DNA of 64,000 nt from an uncultured Acetatifactor sp. (GTDB taxonomy: Bacteria; Bacillota; Clostridia; Lachnospirales; Lachnospiraceae), in NCBI GenBank assembly GCA_947629645.1, contig CANREV010000016.1, positions 1 to 64,000 of the forward strand, in the 5' to 3' direction. Below are positions 33,304 to 43,132 of this stretch, in pieces. Each line of letters starts with the position of its first letter. The stretch's first letter is position 1. The translations under genes and the position numbers were made by a program. The notes beneath the pieces are model-generated. The model had not been told where the DNA came from and did not search any database. It saw only the letters and a list, made by a program, of their open reading frames with translations.

Positions 33304-35494
33304 AATAGATAGAAATATCGCTGTCAAAGCCCGCGGGGAAAGTAACGCGGATCCTGTTGTTGTAGCCGGAAGAAATTTCCAGGGGAATTTTTGTCTGCGT
33401 GTCTACACAGGTATAATATTTATATCGCGTCAGGGGAAAGTCGATAAATCCCGCCTCCCCGGAGGCCGTGACATGGCAGGAGAGGGAGGTGCCGTTTTTC
33501 ACATAGTCCGTGTAAGAAATGCTTTCCGAGGGCGCGACCAGGTTGCTCTCAAAATTTTCCAAATCTGTACCTGTGGGAAGATATTCGCAGGAATACAGGG
33601 TCATGGAATTTAAGTCGTTGGTATCGTACACCCGATAGGGATCCTGAGAGAACATGTAGTCGTAAAAATACCAGCCGCAATTTACCGCAAGCAGCGTCAG
33701 CGCAGAAAGCAACACGGGCATGGCTGCGGTTTTGCCGTAACAGGCAAAAAAGGATTTCACGGAGAAACAACATGTGAAAGTAAGGAGCGCTATGGAAGGA
33801 GCCAGCAGCCTCCAGGGAAACTGCAGGGAATCAACAACAATCTTCGCCCAGCCGTTCCGGGAGGCGATGGCGTCCCAGGGGAAATAGCAGGTACTCATAT
33901 ACAGAAACAGACACCCGAACGCGGTGCAGACGCAGGCGGGTATAAATTCTCTGCGGCTGCGGCATTCTTTCAAGTGGCACAGCAGCAGATAGCAGAATAA
34001 AAACAGCCCCAGCAGGGGAAATATCCCAACGGATACGGTACATTCGTACGCGGCGCCGGAGGCGGTGACCAGCGTGGTGCCCGTACCGTGGCCGAAGAGA
34101 GAGAAAAGCTGGAGAGGGAAAACACCCAGTTCCTGAAAACGGTCCGCGTTGCTTCCCGTCCATTGACCGGAGACAATGTAGAGATCCGTGTTGTAGTAAT
34201 CCAGAAAGGGTACCAGAAATCCCAGATTGAGAAGCACGGAAAGAAGCCCGGCCAAAACCAGCGGTTTGATCGTGTGGCGGCTTAAGGCAAACAGGCATAC
34301 CGGCAGTATGATAAAAGCGGCCATCTCACAGCTCAGCACATGGCTCTGCACCAGACCGGTCAGGCCCAGAGCGGTGAGAACCGCATATCTGCGCCAATTT
34401 CCTTTTTCGCTTTCCGTCAGGATCAGATAAAAGCCGCAGAGGACGACTGGGAAGAACATCATGGCGGTGTATTCTCCCACAGCGGCTCTGGTGTATGTGT
34501 CGATCAGGCGGTATACAGACAGGGAATAGACTGCGCAGCCCAGCAGACCGATCTTTTTGCTGCGAAACATTCTTTTAAACATAAAATAGCTGAGCACCAC
34601 CGTCCCCAGATTTACCGCCGCGGCATAAAGCTTGTAGGCCGCCTGCACGGAATAGCCGAAACGGCGGAGCAGCGCCGGAAAATACAGAAATGTATTGCTA
34701 TACATAACGCCCACCGCATACCCGTAATCTTTTGCCCATACGGGATGGATCCTGACGGGAAATATGTGGTCGGACAGTCCTTTGGCGATGCCTTCGATCC
34801 GTAGCAGATGGAAAGGAATATCATGTCCCACGGGAAGATAGTCCGCATACAGCGGGTAGCAGCTGATTCCAAAGATCATACCCAGCGCAAGGATCACCCG
34901 GCGGGACGATCTGCCGCTTTTTAAAAAAAGCAGGCACAGATCCAAAAGCAGACACAGGCCCAGGGCGCGAACCAGATTTCGCTTATATCGGTCTGTGTTT
35001 TCTGTAATGCTGACGCCTGTGATACTGAGATAACCCTTGCCGGAAAAGGAGGCGCTCACTGTCAGGTCCGTAACGTTGCGGGCGATCTCCAGTTTTAGGG
35101 ATTCGGTGTGGTAAGCAGGATCCAAGGCCCTGTCCTGACAGTGCAGTTCCAGAGAATTGAGCTGTGAACTGGATACGGATATCGTGTTTTCGTCCATGTT
35201 GGCGTTATAGTCGATGCGGATCGTGTAGGTCCCTTTGTCCAGGGACAGCTGGGGCGTTGTCAGGAAAACGCCGCCTTCGCTCATGGTATCGTCTGTTGTG
35301 ACATCTTCGGCCACTACGGTGTTTTCAGAAACGATATACTCGTCCAGAGCGATGGCGCGGCTGTAAAGGTTACCCCGGTGGAGGAGCCACACAAAGAGCG
35401 CCGCCCCCAGGATGAACAGTTGGATTGCTGACAATAGTAAAAATGGTGATAGTTGTGTTTTGATCCTGTCATGTAAACGCATAAGATTCTCCAT
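33179..35494 (-). CDS. Large polytopic membrane protein, YfhO/GT-C-like
   Basis: 771 residues. One N-terminal helix, an extracytoplasmic beta-rich segment (residues about 50-165), then 11-12 helices, a second soluble domain (about 640-740) and a last helix. HDIPFHLLRIEGIAKGL near residue 225 is the GT-C first-loop acidic motif. Probably transfers or polymerises sugars at the outer membrane face. Two start codons are possible: ATG 35494 and ATG 35482, the latter with GGAG at six bases. Its 3' end is antisense to the last 125 bp of the gene at 31333. Confidence 0.72.
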   Translation of the reverse strand: MENLMRLHDRIKTQLSPFLLLSAIQLFILGAALFVWLLHRGNLYSRAIALDEYIVSENTVVAEDVTTDDTMSEGGVFLTTPQLSLDKGTYTIRIDYNANMDENTISVSSSQLNSLELHCQDRALDPAYHTESLKLEIARNVTDLTVSASFSGKGYLSITGVSITENTDRYKRNLVRALGLCLLLDLCLLFLKSGRSSRRVILALGMIFGISCYPLYADYLPVGHDIPFHLLRIEGIAKGLSDHIFPVRIHPVWAKDYGYAVGVMYSNTFLYFPALLRRFGYSVQAAYKLYAAAVNLGTVVLSYFMFKRMFRSKKIGLLGCAVYSLSVYRLIDTYTRAAVGEYTAMMFFPVVLCGFYLILTESEKGNWRRYAVLTALGLTGLVQSHVLSCEMAAFIILPVCLFALSRHTIKPLVLAGLLSVLLNLGFLVPFLDYYNTDLYIVSGQWTGSNADRFQELGVFPLQLFSLFGHGTGTTLVTASGAAYECTVSVGIFPLLGLFLFCYLLLCHLKECRSRREFIPACVCTAFGCLFLYMSTCYFPWDAIASRNGWAKIVVDSLQFPWRLLAPSIALLTFTCCFSVKSFFACYGKTAAMPVLLSALTLLAVNCGWYFYDYMFSQDPYRVYDTNDLNSMTLYSCEYLPTGTDLENFESNLVAPSESISYTDYVKNGTSLSCHVTASGEAGFIDFPLTRYKYYTCVDTQTKIPLEISSGYNNRIRVTFPAGFDSDISIYFKEPVHWRIAEAVSLLTAAALCCCLSLASLRRRSKRPAQEA

Positions 35495-35590
35495 TCTTCT
35501 TCCTTCGGATTTCTGACATCAGATTGTTGAACGCCCACAGGCTGCAATCCCGATAAAATTATAATCAGGAGCGTGAGAAAATGCAAGATG

Positions 35591-35633
35591 CACTTTGGGA
35601 CGTCCTGTAACACACTTTGGGACGTCCTGTAAC
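35591..35633. promoter_or_regulatory. Two tandem 22-bp repeats with palindromic GGACGTCC cores
   Basis: CACTTTGGGACGTCCTGTAACA (22 bp) occurs twice head to tail (35591-35612 and 35613-35633, last base differing). Each has the perfect palindrome GGACGTCC, so two sites sit on one DNA face two turns apart, between divergent genes and just before a -35. Confidence 0.6.
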
Positions 35634-35639
35634 TGTTAC

Positions 35640-35668
35640 TTGTAATGAAAAAGAAAAAATGATAAAAT
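35640..35668 (+). promoter_or_regulatory. Promoter of the coiled-coil protein gene
   Basis: TTGTAA (35640-35645), 17 bp, TAAAAT (35663-35668); a perfect TATAAT follows at 35674-35679. Confidence 0.5.
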
Positions 35669-35711
35669 GACAATATAATTAGTAAAAAGCCGCAGTACTG
35701 GAGGAAAATGG

Positions 35712-36551
35712 ATGGATACTTTTATGGACAGGCTGACACAGCGTTTGACCGCACAGGAAATGATCAGGGCAAACACAGCTGCAGACACGGAAGAGATGAA
35801 TAAATTAAAGGCACAGGTCGCAGAGTATAATCAGTGTCTGGAACAATTACGGAAATTGTTGGATGAGGAGATACAAAAACTAAAAAATACTCAGGTAAAC
35901 GGTGAGAATATCAACCGCCTGACAGAGGAAGCCATTGCCAAAATCAGAGCCATACAGCAGGACAGCACCGGATCCCGGGAGATTCAGAAGCAGCTGTCCG
36001 AGCAATTGAATTCCCTGGAGAGACAGACAGGCAACACTCTGGGAGTCCTGGGAAAGCAGACCGATGAGAGACTGGGCTCCTTGCAGAAAATGACAGAGGA
36101 AAAACTGGGCGTGCTGGAAGGTCAGATCGGAGAAAAGCTGAATGAGCTGGAGAGCCGGATCGCGGAGCAGCTTGACACGCTGGAAAAACAGCTTGGAGCC
36201 TTGGAACAGCTGGCAAATGACCCTGCCGGCAATCTGGAAAAGCAGGTGTCGGAGAAACTTGGTTCGCTGGAAAAACAGGTGGGTGAAACGCTGGGACAGA
36301 CGGACAAGCAGCTGGCCGAAAAATTCACCACACTGGAAGAGAATGTGCACAAGGAATGTGTCAAAGTGTATCGCAACGTGCAGGCTGTTGTGGTAGAAGA
36401 GAGCAGCAAGCAGAGCGAGACGGTGTCGGGCAGCGTATCCGGCGTAAAAAAGATGGGCGGCAAAGTAGGCGCTATTCTGGGGATTTCTGTTGGCGCGCTG
36501 ATAGTTTCGCTGGGCAGCCTGATTCTGCAGATTATGCAGATGGCCCATTAG
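35712..36551 (+). CDS. Coiled-coil protein with C-terminal membrane anchor
   Basis: 279 residues. Residues 15-225 are almost continuous heptad-like helix with repeating E-K-L-G-x-L-E-x-Q units (LGSLQKMTEEKLGVLEGQI, KLGSLEKQVGETLGQ), resembling apolipoprotein- or kinesin-stalk-like repeats. One hydrophobic helix near the C-terminus (VGAILGISVGALIVSLGSLI) leaves only a short tail, so it is tail-anchored with the coiled coil probably in the cytoplasm. No enzyme motif. ATG 35712 with TGGAGGAA upstream. No close family recognised. Confidence 0.75.
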   Translation: MDTFMDRLTQRLTAQEMIRANTAADTEEMNKLKAQVAEYNQCLEQLRKLLDEEIQKLKNTQVNGENINRLTEEAIAKIRAIQQDSTGSREIQKQLSEQLNSLERQTGNTLGVLGKQTDERLGSLQKMTEEKLGVLEGQIGEKLNELESRIAEQLDTLEKQLGALEQLANDPAGNLEKQVSEKLGSLEKQVGETLGQTDKQLAEKFTTLEENVHKECVKVYRNVQAVVVEESSKQSETVSGSVSGVKKMGGKVGAILGISVGALIVSLGSLILQIMQMAH

Positions 36552-36567
36552 CAGGGGATATTGATTT

Positions 36568-37131
36568 ATGGCGAAAGAATTGTGGAAAGCGGGAAATATG
36601 TTGTATCCGCTGCCGGTGGTCATGGTCAGCATGGCGGACAGGGATGGTAAATTTAATATTATCACGATTGCATGGGCGGGGACGGTTTGTACCAATCCGC
36701 CCATGGTCAGTATATCGGTCCGGCCGGAAAGGTATTCGTATCCCATCTTAAAAGAAACCGGGGAATTTGTGATTAACCTGACAACGAAAGATCTGGCCTT
36801 TGCCACCGATTTCTGCGGGGTAAAGAGCGGCCGGGATCTGGACAAGTTTAAGGAACTGGGACTGACGCCCCTTGCGGGAACGCAGGTGAGGGCGCCGCTT
36901 ATCGCTGAAAGTCCGGTTAATATTGAATGCAGGGTGCGCGAGGTCATGCCTCTGGGGTCCCATGACATGTTTCTGTCGGATGTGGTGGCTGTCCATGCGG
37001 ATGAGAAATACATGGATCAGAAGCGGAAGTTCCATCTGGAACAGGCAAATCCCATCGTATATTCCCACGGGGCTTATTTGTGCTGCGGGGAGCAGCTGGG
37101 CACTTTTGGCTACAGCGTAAAAAAGAAGTGA
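36568..37131 (+). CDS. Flavin reductase-like domain protein
   Basis: 187 residues, full-length flavin reductase-like (FMN-binding split barrel) domain. Motifs PLPVVMVSMADRDGKFNIITIAWAG and NPPMVSISVRPERYSY mark the FMN site. These proteins bind FMN and often reduce flavin for a partner or serve as flavoredoxins. It lies 16 bp after the coiled-coil gene but the functional link is unclear. C-terminal CC pair (YLCCGEQLG). Confidence 0.88.
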   Translation: MAKELWKAGNMLYPLPVVMVSMADRDGKFNIITIAWAGTVCTNPPMVSISVRPERYSYPILKETGEFVINLTTKDLAFATDFCGVKSGRDLDKFKELGLTPLAGTQVRAPLIAESPVNIECRVREVMPLGSHDMFLSDVVAVHADEKYMDQKRKFHLEQANPIVYSHGAYLCCGEQLGTFGYSVKKK

Positions 37132-37189
37132 CAGTTTGGCTAGAACGATGAATTGTTACAAAAAGAGAGAGCGGAGGCACAGGATCATA

Positions 37190-38440
37190 ATGGAGCAGGA
37201 GAAAAAGAGGCGGAAAGAATGGATAAATTATGCTTTCTTCGGCATCCTTCTGGCACTGTATTCCCTGATGACGCTGCGGCTGTTTTACAGGCAGGCAACG
37301 GAGTATCAGGGAATTTATTATTCTGATATGAAGGCATATATCCTGGAGACGCAGGGGCTGGAAAGCGGTTTTAATTTTCCTTATCGCCTGTTTTTCTGGG
37401 TTTCCAGAGTGTGGATGCTTGCGGTATCGCCCGAAGCGGCGGTTGCCTTTACTACGATGCTGTTTAATTCGCTGGGTGTTTTTTTAGTAAAATATTATTT
37501 TGATGCTTTTTTGTCGGATTACGCGAAAAAGGAAGGGCTGCGCTGGAGCCTGTTCTGGCAGTTTATGTCTACGCTGGCAGTCTTTTCTCTGTTTTTTATG
37601 TCCATGGTTTATTCCCCCAGAGGAACTACTTTTTGGGGTTTTGACTACATCTATCGGTGTAACGGCATACTGACGCCCAATCCTTATTGGAACGCTACTT
37701 ATCTGGCGGTGCGCCCTTTTACGGTGCTGGCCTTTTTTTTGTCGGCCAGGGTACTTTCGGAGTATGAGGAGCATTTTTCCGTCAAAGACGGGACCGCGCT
37801 GGGCGTTTCCGTGTTCCTTTCCACCTTTACCAAACCCAGCTTTACTTTCGTGCTCGCACCGGTATTGGCTGTTACCGTTTTTTGGAGGTTGTTCGCAAAA
37901 CGGTTTGCGTGCTGGAAAAATACGGCGGCGCTCTGCTGTTTTTTCCTTCCCACGGCGCTTTTGCTGGTATATCAGTTTTTGGGGGTGTTCGTTGGAACCA
38001 ATTCCAAAGGGGAGGAGACGGGCATCGGATTGGAGATTGGGAAAGCCTGGCATGTGTATTCGGCAAATATTCCTTTAAGCATCGTCATGGCCCAGCTGTT
38101 CCCGCTGACGGTTCTTGCGCTCAATTGGAAAGAATGGAAGAAAAACGGAGCATTCCGGCTGGCGTGGCAGATCATGCTGGCAGGTTTTTTGTCATTTTTG
38201 ATTTTGTATGAAAAGGGATTTCGCTTTGAACATATGAATTTCTCGTGGGGTTATATGCACGGCCTGTTTTTTGTGTTCATGATCTCCCTGCTGCAGATGA
38301 TAAAAAATATGATGAAACGAGAATATACGTTATATAAAGTCCTTCTGGCGCCCCAGCTTGCGACCTGTTTTTATCATCTGATCTGCGGCATCATCTTTTT
38401 TTGCTATTTGTATCAGGGAAATAATGCGGGGTGGTTTTGA
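37190..38440 (+). CDS. Polytopic membrane protein, glycosyltransferase-like
   Basis: 416 residues with about ten helices. After the first helix an extracytoplasmic loop has YYSDMKAYILETQGLESGF, an acidic motif as in GT-C transferases. A large family of Lachnospiraceae envelope proteins of unknown substrate. ATG 37190 chosen (AGGA six bases and GGAGG twelve bases upstream); frames from 37136 lack a ribosome binding site. Its TGA overlaps the ATG of the next gene, so the two are translationally coupled. Confidence 0.7.
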   Translation: MEQEKKRRKEWINYAFFGILLALYSLMTLRLFYRQATEYQGIYYSDMKAYILETQGLESGFNFPYRLFFWVSRVWMLAVSPEAAVAFTTMLFNSLGVFLVKYYFDAFLSDYAKKEGLRWSLFWQFMSTLAVFSLFFMSMVYSPRGTTFWGFDYIYRCNGILTPNPYWNATYLAVRPFTVLAFFLSARVLSEYEEHFSVKDGTALGVSVFLSTFTKPSFTFVLAPVLAVTVFWRLFAKRFACWKNTAALCCFFLPTALLLVYQFLGVFVGTNSKGEETGIGLEIGKAWHVYSANIPLSIVMAQLFPLTVLALNWKEWKKNGAFRLAWQIMLAGFLSFLILYEKGFRFEHMNFSWGYMHGLFFVFMISLLQMIKNMMKREYTLYKVLLAPQLATCFYHLICGIIFFCYLYQGNNAGWF

Positions 38441-40029
38441 TGAAGAGAGAATGGAGATCGGAAGATAAAAAAAGGCTGCTCGCTTTTTGGGGGATTTTTC
38501 TGTTTGCAATTGTGGTCCGCTGTATCGGTTTTGGATCCGTGCCGGAAGGCGTCAACCAGGATGAGGCCATGGGAGCGATGGATGGCTGGGCGTTAGCGCA
38601 GTATGGCACAGATCGGTTCGGCACCAGACTGCCCGTGCACTTTGGCGCATGGCAGGTGAGTCAGATGAGCGTGCTGCTGTCTTACTGCATGATTCCCTTT
38701 ATCAGGTTGTTTGGATTTCATATTCTGTCCATACGGCTCCCCATGCTGTTGATCAGCTGCGCGGGAGTGGCTCTTGTCTATCTGGTGGGTAAGGAACTGT
38801 TCGAGGAAAAGCTTGCTTTGGCGGTGATGGCGCTGACGGCTATCAACCCGTGGCATTTTATGCAGAGCAGATGGGCGTTGGACTGCAATTTGTTTCCCCA
38901 TGTGTTTTTGATGGGATTTTATTTGCTGCTTCGGGGATTGAGGCAACGCAGATATTTATATCTGTCCATGGTCTTTTTCGGGCTGACGTTTTACTGTTAC
39001 GGCATTGCGGTGTATTCCGTGCTTCCTTTTTTGGTGGTTTATGGAGCCTGGTGCCTTTGGAAAAGACAGCTTAAATTTCGGGAGATCCTGCTCTGCGGGC
39101 TGGTATTTGGCATGGTGGCGTTGCCGGAGATCCTGGTCATGGCGATCAATCTGTTTCACTGGGATACGATAGAAACGCCCCTGTTTACCATGAGCCGTTT
39201 TCCGGAGAGCACCCGCGGCAATGATATCCTGTTTTTGAATTTTTCGTTTGCCCAGCTGGGGAAAAATATCTGGGCCACGGTTAAAACCTGTCTTTTACAA
39301 CTGCCGGATCATCTGTTTAACACGCTGCCTTTGTTTGGCCCGCTGTATCATATTTCCATCCCTTTTCTGGCAGCGGGGACAGTGATGTATACGCGCAGGC
39401 TGTTTCGGGAGCAGGACAGGGCGCGGCAGACAAAGCTGTTGGCGCTGTGGGGATTTCTGGTGATGGGGCTCTGGGTAGGGCTCATCACTTCAGATGTCAA
39501 TGTGAACCGCATCAATATCATATTTTACCCATTGCTTTTTTTCTGCGGCTTCGGTTTGCAGGCTGCGTGTCGGCGCTGCCCCGGACTGCTGCCTGTAACG
39601 GCTGTTGCATATGCTCTTTGCTTTTTGTTGTTTTTAGGAAATTATTTCACTTCTTTCAGGGAAGAGATCAAAACATATTTCAATGTGAATTTTCTGGAGG
39701 CAGTGCGTGAAGCCGATGGAATGGACGGATATGAAAGGCTTTATATTACAGGAAATATGGACTGGCAGTATAATCTGGCGATGTCGGAGATCCTGACGCA
39801 GTATGCCTGCCGGATTGATGCTCTGTATTATCAGGGGAGGACAGATGACAACGATGGCAGAAAATTGCTGCCCTACTCGGAGCGCTATCATTTTATTGAT
39901 GTGAAGTATCTTCAAAGCGCGGATCAGGAGGGATTGTATCTGATTCATGCATCGGAGCGGGAAAAACTGCCCTTTGAATCGGAAGTGATCGAAAAAATAG
40001 GGCGGTATCTACTTTTACAGCCGCGTTAG
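38440..40029 (+). CDS. Glycosyltransferase family 39-like (ArnT/PMT-type) membrane protein
   Basis: 529 residues, 11-12 helices plus a small C-terminal soluble domain. After the first helix, VNQDEAMGAMDGWALAQYG is the ArnT/PMT first-loop motif with the Asp-Glu pair that binds the acceptor. Predicted to transfer a sugar from a polyprenyl-phosphate donor to an envelope acceptor on the outer face. Start ATG 38440 overlaps the upstream stop (TGATG). Convergent with the polymerase gene, overlapping it by four bases. Confidence 0.82.
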   Translation: MKREWRSEDKKRLLAFWGIFLFAIVVRCIGFGSVPEGVNQDEAMGAMDGWALAQYGTDRFGTRLPVHFGAWQVSQMSVLLSYCMIPFIRLFGFHILSIRLPMLLISCAGVALVYLVGKELFEEKLALAVMALTAINPWHFMQSRWALDCNLFPHVFLMGFYLLLRGLRQRRYLYLSMVFFGLTFYCYGIAVYSVLPFLVVYGAWCLWKRQLKFREILLCGLVFGMVALPEILVMAINLFHWDTIETPLFTMSRFPESTRGNDILFLNFSFAQLGKNIWATVKTCLLQLPDHLFNTLPLFGPLYHISIPFLAAGTVMYTRRLFREQDRARQTKLLALWGFLVMGLWVGLITSDVNVNRINIIFYPLLFFCGFGLQAACRRCPGLLPVTAVAYALCFLLFLGNYFTSFREEIKTYFNVNFLEAVREADGMDGYERLYITGNMDWQYNLAMSEILTQYACRIDALYYQGRTDDNDGRKLLPYSERYHFIDVKYLQSADQEGLYLIHASEREKLPFESEVIEKIGRYLLLQPR

Positions 40030-41234
40030 AGGCGGTGGGGGGAGTCTAACAGGCTCCCTCTTTTTACGGCGTCTTTTCCGAACTTTTGCCGGATAGAATC
40101 CAATGCGGCGTCCAATTTCTGCTGTTTTTCCGAGACAGGGGCGGCATAGTCGAACAGACTTAGCTGAACCGGCTCGCTGTCGGGAATCAGTTTTCCGGTG
40201 CGCAGGCCCAGCAGGCGGATGGGAGAATGATCCCACAATTCATCAAACAACGCCAATGATTGACGATAGATGATGTCCGTGGAGGCGGTAGGGGTCTCAA
40301 GAACCGCCTGATGGGATACGGAGCGGAAGGTGCTGTACTTGATCTCGGTACAGACCAGTCCGGCCCTGCTTTCTGCGGCCCGCAGCCTGCGGCCAACGGA
40401 CTCCGCCAGCGTAAGAAGGATTCTGGCGGCATCCTGTCTGGTGACCACATCGCTTTCCAGAGTGGTAGAATTGCCGATTCCCTTCATTTTGGCCGGCTCT
40501 GGGAAAACGGCAGAATCATCCAGTCCGTTAGCATAACGCCAGAGAGTGGTGCCGTGGCTTTTGAGGTGGGACTCCAGTATGGCCGGATCGGCGGCGGCCA
40601 GGTCACCGATGGTCAGGATACCCAGCTTGCGCAGGGTATCCGCACTGGATTTTCCGCACATAAATAAAGAAGATACGGGCAGAGGCCACATCTTGTCCTG
40701 AATTTCCCAAGAGTACAGTGTGTGCACGAGATTGGGCTTTTTGAAATCGGAAGCCATCTTTGCCAATATCTTACGGTCGGAAATTCCTACGTTTACAGTA
40801 AAACCGAATTTTTGACAGACAGTGTCCCTGATCAGTGCCGCCGCGGCTTTTGGCGAAGTATATTTGGAAGAAACCGGGGAATAATTCATATAGCACTCAT
40901 CGATGCTCACCTGTTCGATATCAGGACAAATACCTGCCAGATATTCCATCAGCAGGGAGCTCTTTTGATGGTAGAGAGCGTGGTCGGGAGGTACCAAAAC
41001 CAGATTTGGACACTTGCGCAGGGCGTTCACCACCGGCTCTCCGGTGACAATACCGTAAGCTTTGGCAGGAATGGATTTCGCCAGTACCACGCCTTTTCGT
41101 TTGCTGATATCTCCGCCCACAATGGAGGGAATCAGACGCAGATCCGTATCACTTCCGGCTTCCAGCCGCGCAAGCGCAGACCAGCTTAGAAAAGCGGAAT
41201 TGACATCAATATGGAAAATGACAGGTGCGTTCAT
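40026..41234 (-). CDS. dinB: Y-family DNA polymerase (Pol IV-like)
   Basis: 402 residues. Palm motifs HIDVNSAFLSW (Asp10) and SIDECYMNY (Asp-Glu) provide the metal ligands; the little-finger domain follows from about residue 230. The late PVQLSLFDY contains QLSLF, an exact beta-clamp-binding pentapeptide, so it should be recruited to the sliding clamp for translesion synthesis. ATG 41234 has AGGAGG eight bases upstream; a longer frame to 41261 runs over that ribosome binding site. No SOS box recognised. Confidence 0.92.
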   Translation of the reverse strand: MNAPVIFHIDVNSAFLSWSALARLEAGSDTDLRLIPSIVGGDISKRKGVVLAKSIPAKAYGIVTGEPVVNALRKCPNLVLVPPDHALYHQKSSLLMEYLAGICPDIEQVSIDECYMNYSPVSSKYTSPKAAAALIRDTVCQKFGFTVNVGISDRKILAKMASDFKKPNLVHTLYSWEIQDKMWPLPVSSLFMCGKSSADTLRKLGILTIGDLAAADPAILESHLKSHGTTLWRYANGLDDSAVFPEPAKMKGIGNSTTLESDVVTRQDAARILLTLAESVGRRLRAAESRAGLVCTEIKYSTFRSVSHQAVLETPTASTDIIYRQSLALFDELWDHSPIRLLGLRTGKLIPDSEPVQLSLFDYAAPVSEKQQKLDAALDSIRQKFGKDAVKRGSLLDSPHRL

Positions 41235-41424
41235 ACCGGAAACCTCCTGCATTTTTCGCAAAATCGCATAGAACCGCGATTTTGGCTTCGCGGCGCGTAT
41301 GGCCGAACTGTTACAATCTGATTATACAGCATCGAAAAGCTACTTTACAAGCCCCTGAAATGCTGATAGAATAAAACCTGTTACGAAAATTGATCCGGAA
41401 AAATTAAGCAAAATTGGAAAACTT

Positions 41425-43002
41425 ATGAAAAACATGAAGCCCAGTCATATAAAGTACAAATTTACATATATTAAAGTTACCGTATTGACCTTGTTTTGCT
41501 GTACCCTGTTTTTGAAGGGATATACGCCTTTTGAAAAGACCGGTGAAAATTACTTTCATGTGTCGGTGAACGGGGAGGACGTAGGGATTCTGGGGGATGC
41601 CCGGAGAGCGGAAGAACTCCTGACGCAGGCTCGTAAAAGTATTGCGATGGAAAGTGATGAACTGATTTTTATGGACTCTGATCTGCAGATGGAAAGGGAA
41701 GAGGTCCTTTGGGGAAAAGTGGATAAGGAAAGCGATATCCTGGAGCGTATGACTGCTGCATTGCAGGGAAGTGTGCATGAGACCATGCACCGTTCTTATA
41801 CGCTGAAAGTAAACGAATATATGGTGAATTTGTCCAGCGTTGAAGAGGTTCAGGAATTGCTGCAGGCAGCCATCGATCAGTACGATGGCGAGGATAAATT
41901 CCGGGTGGAGTTACTCTATGCGCCTGACAGAGAGTTCAGTGTGCTCACAGCCAGAGTGGAGGACTCTTCCATTGCCGAAAAGGATAGCGCCGAACTCTAT
42001 CTGGAGGGAGGAGTGCAGCCGGTTTTGTCCAACATGGGAACAAAAAAGGTTTTGCCGGAGGCGGAAAAAGATTTTGACGATTATGATCTGGGGATCCTGG
42101 ATATGGGTTTTGCGGAGAAGGTGGAGATCGTGGAGGCATACCTTCCGGAGAGTCAGCTGACCCCGGTTTCAGAGGCCATTGACCAGGTTACCAGTAAGCA
42201 GGAAACTCCGGGCGTATATGAGGTAGTACAGGGGGATACGCTGTCGGAGATCGCTATTAAGGTGGATATTCCGATCGACCGCATTATCGAGATGAACGAC
42301 AGCCTGGAAGATGAAAATTCCACGCTGCAGATCGGTCAGAAACTGGTGATCACCGTTCCGGAGCCGGAGTTGTCTGTGGTCAGGGTAGAAGAAAATTACT
42401 ATGAGGAAACGTATGATGCTGACGTAGTCTATATTGAGAACGATAACTGGTATACCAATCAGACAGTGGTACATCAGCAGCCTTCCGCCGGTTTCCGCAA
42501 AGTGGTGGCGGATGTTTCTTATTTAAATGACGAGGAAGTATCGAGAGAGATCCTGAAGGAAGAGATCGTCATGGAGGCGGTGGCGAAAGTGGTGGAACGC
42601 GGAACGAAGACGCCGCCGACTTATATCAAACCCATATCGGGAGGCCGCCAGAGTTCCGGTTTTGGAAGACGTTCGGCGCCTACCAGGGGAGCCAGCACCT
42701 ATCATAAGGGCATCGACTGGGCAACGCCCACCGGAACTCCCGTTTACGCTTCCTGCGGCGGGAAGGTATCCAGAGCCGGATGGGGAAGCGGCTACGGATA
42801 TGTGGTATATATCGACCATGAGGATGGCAGACAGACCCGTTACGGACATCTGAGCAAGATCCTGGTGAAAGTGGGAGATACGGTAAAACAGGGTGAAAAG
42901 ATCGCGCTGAGCGGTAATACCGGCGTCACCACAGGACCTCATCTGCACTTCGAGATTCTGATCAACGGAACGCAGGTGAATCCTCTGAAATACCTTCAGT
43001 AA
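41425..43002 (+). CDS. Secreted M23 (LytM) peptidase with LysM and G5 domains
   Basis: 525 residues. N-terminal signal anchor (VTVLTLFCCTLFLKG); helical region to about 270; LysM at about 268-314 (YEVVQGDTLSEIAIKVDIPIDRI); G5-like region about 345-395; M23 metallopeptidase at about 400-520 with HKGIDWATPTGTPV and the HxH ligand GPHLHFEI. Cuts peptidoglycan cross-bridges or stem peptides outside the cell. ATG 41425 has only a GGAAAA-type signal. Followed by murA after 130 bp. Confidence 0.92.
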   Translation: MKNMKPSHIKYKFTYIKVTVLTLFCCTLFLKGYTPFEKTGENYFHVSVNGEDVGILGDARRAEELLTQARKSIAMESDELIFMDSDLQMEREEVLWGKVDKESDILERMTAALQGSVHETMHRSYTLKVNEYMVNLSSVEEVQELLQAAIDQYDGEDKFRVELLYAPDREFSVLTARVEDSSIAEKDSAELYLEGGVQPVLSNMGTKKVLPEAEKDFDDYDLGILDMGFAEKVEIVEAYLPESQLTPVSEAIDQVTSKQETPGVYEVVQGDTLSEIAIKVDIPIDRIIEMNDSLEDENSTLQIGQKLVITVPEPELSVVRVEENYYEETYDADVVYIENDNWYTNQTVVHQQPSAGFRKVVADVSYLNDEEVSREILKEEIVMEAVAKVVERGTKTPPTYIKPISGGRQSSGFGRRSAPTRGASTYHKGIDWATPTGTPVYASCGGKVSRAGWGSGYGYVVYIDHEDGRQTRYGHLSKILVKVGDTVKQGEKIALSGNTGVTTGPHLHFEILINGTQVNPLKYLQ

Positions 43003-43132
43003 CAGTAAAAGAAAGCTGAACTGTTACCCTTTCAGTAAGCGGGAACAGGCATTCGATTTACAAAAAGTGAAAAATATGGTAAAGTGGTTAAAAGTGTAAA
43101 AAGAATATGACCTTAAGCAGAGGAATAAATAG

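Noticed and set aside
35880..37013. 377-codon open frame on the minus strand
   Set aside because: Antisense to the coiled-coil and flavin reductase genes, crossing both; no ribosome binding site.
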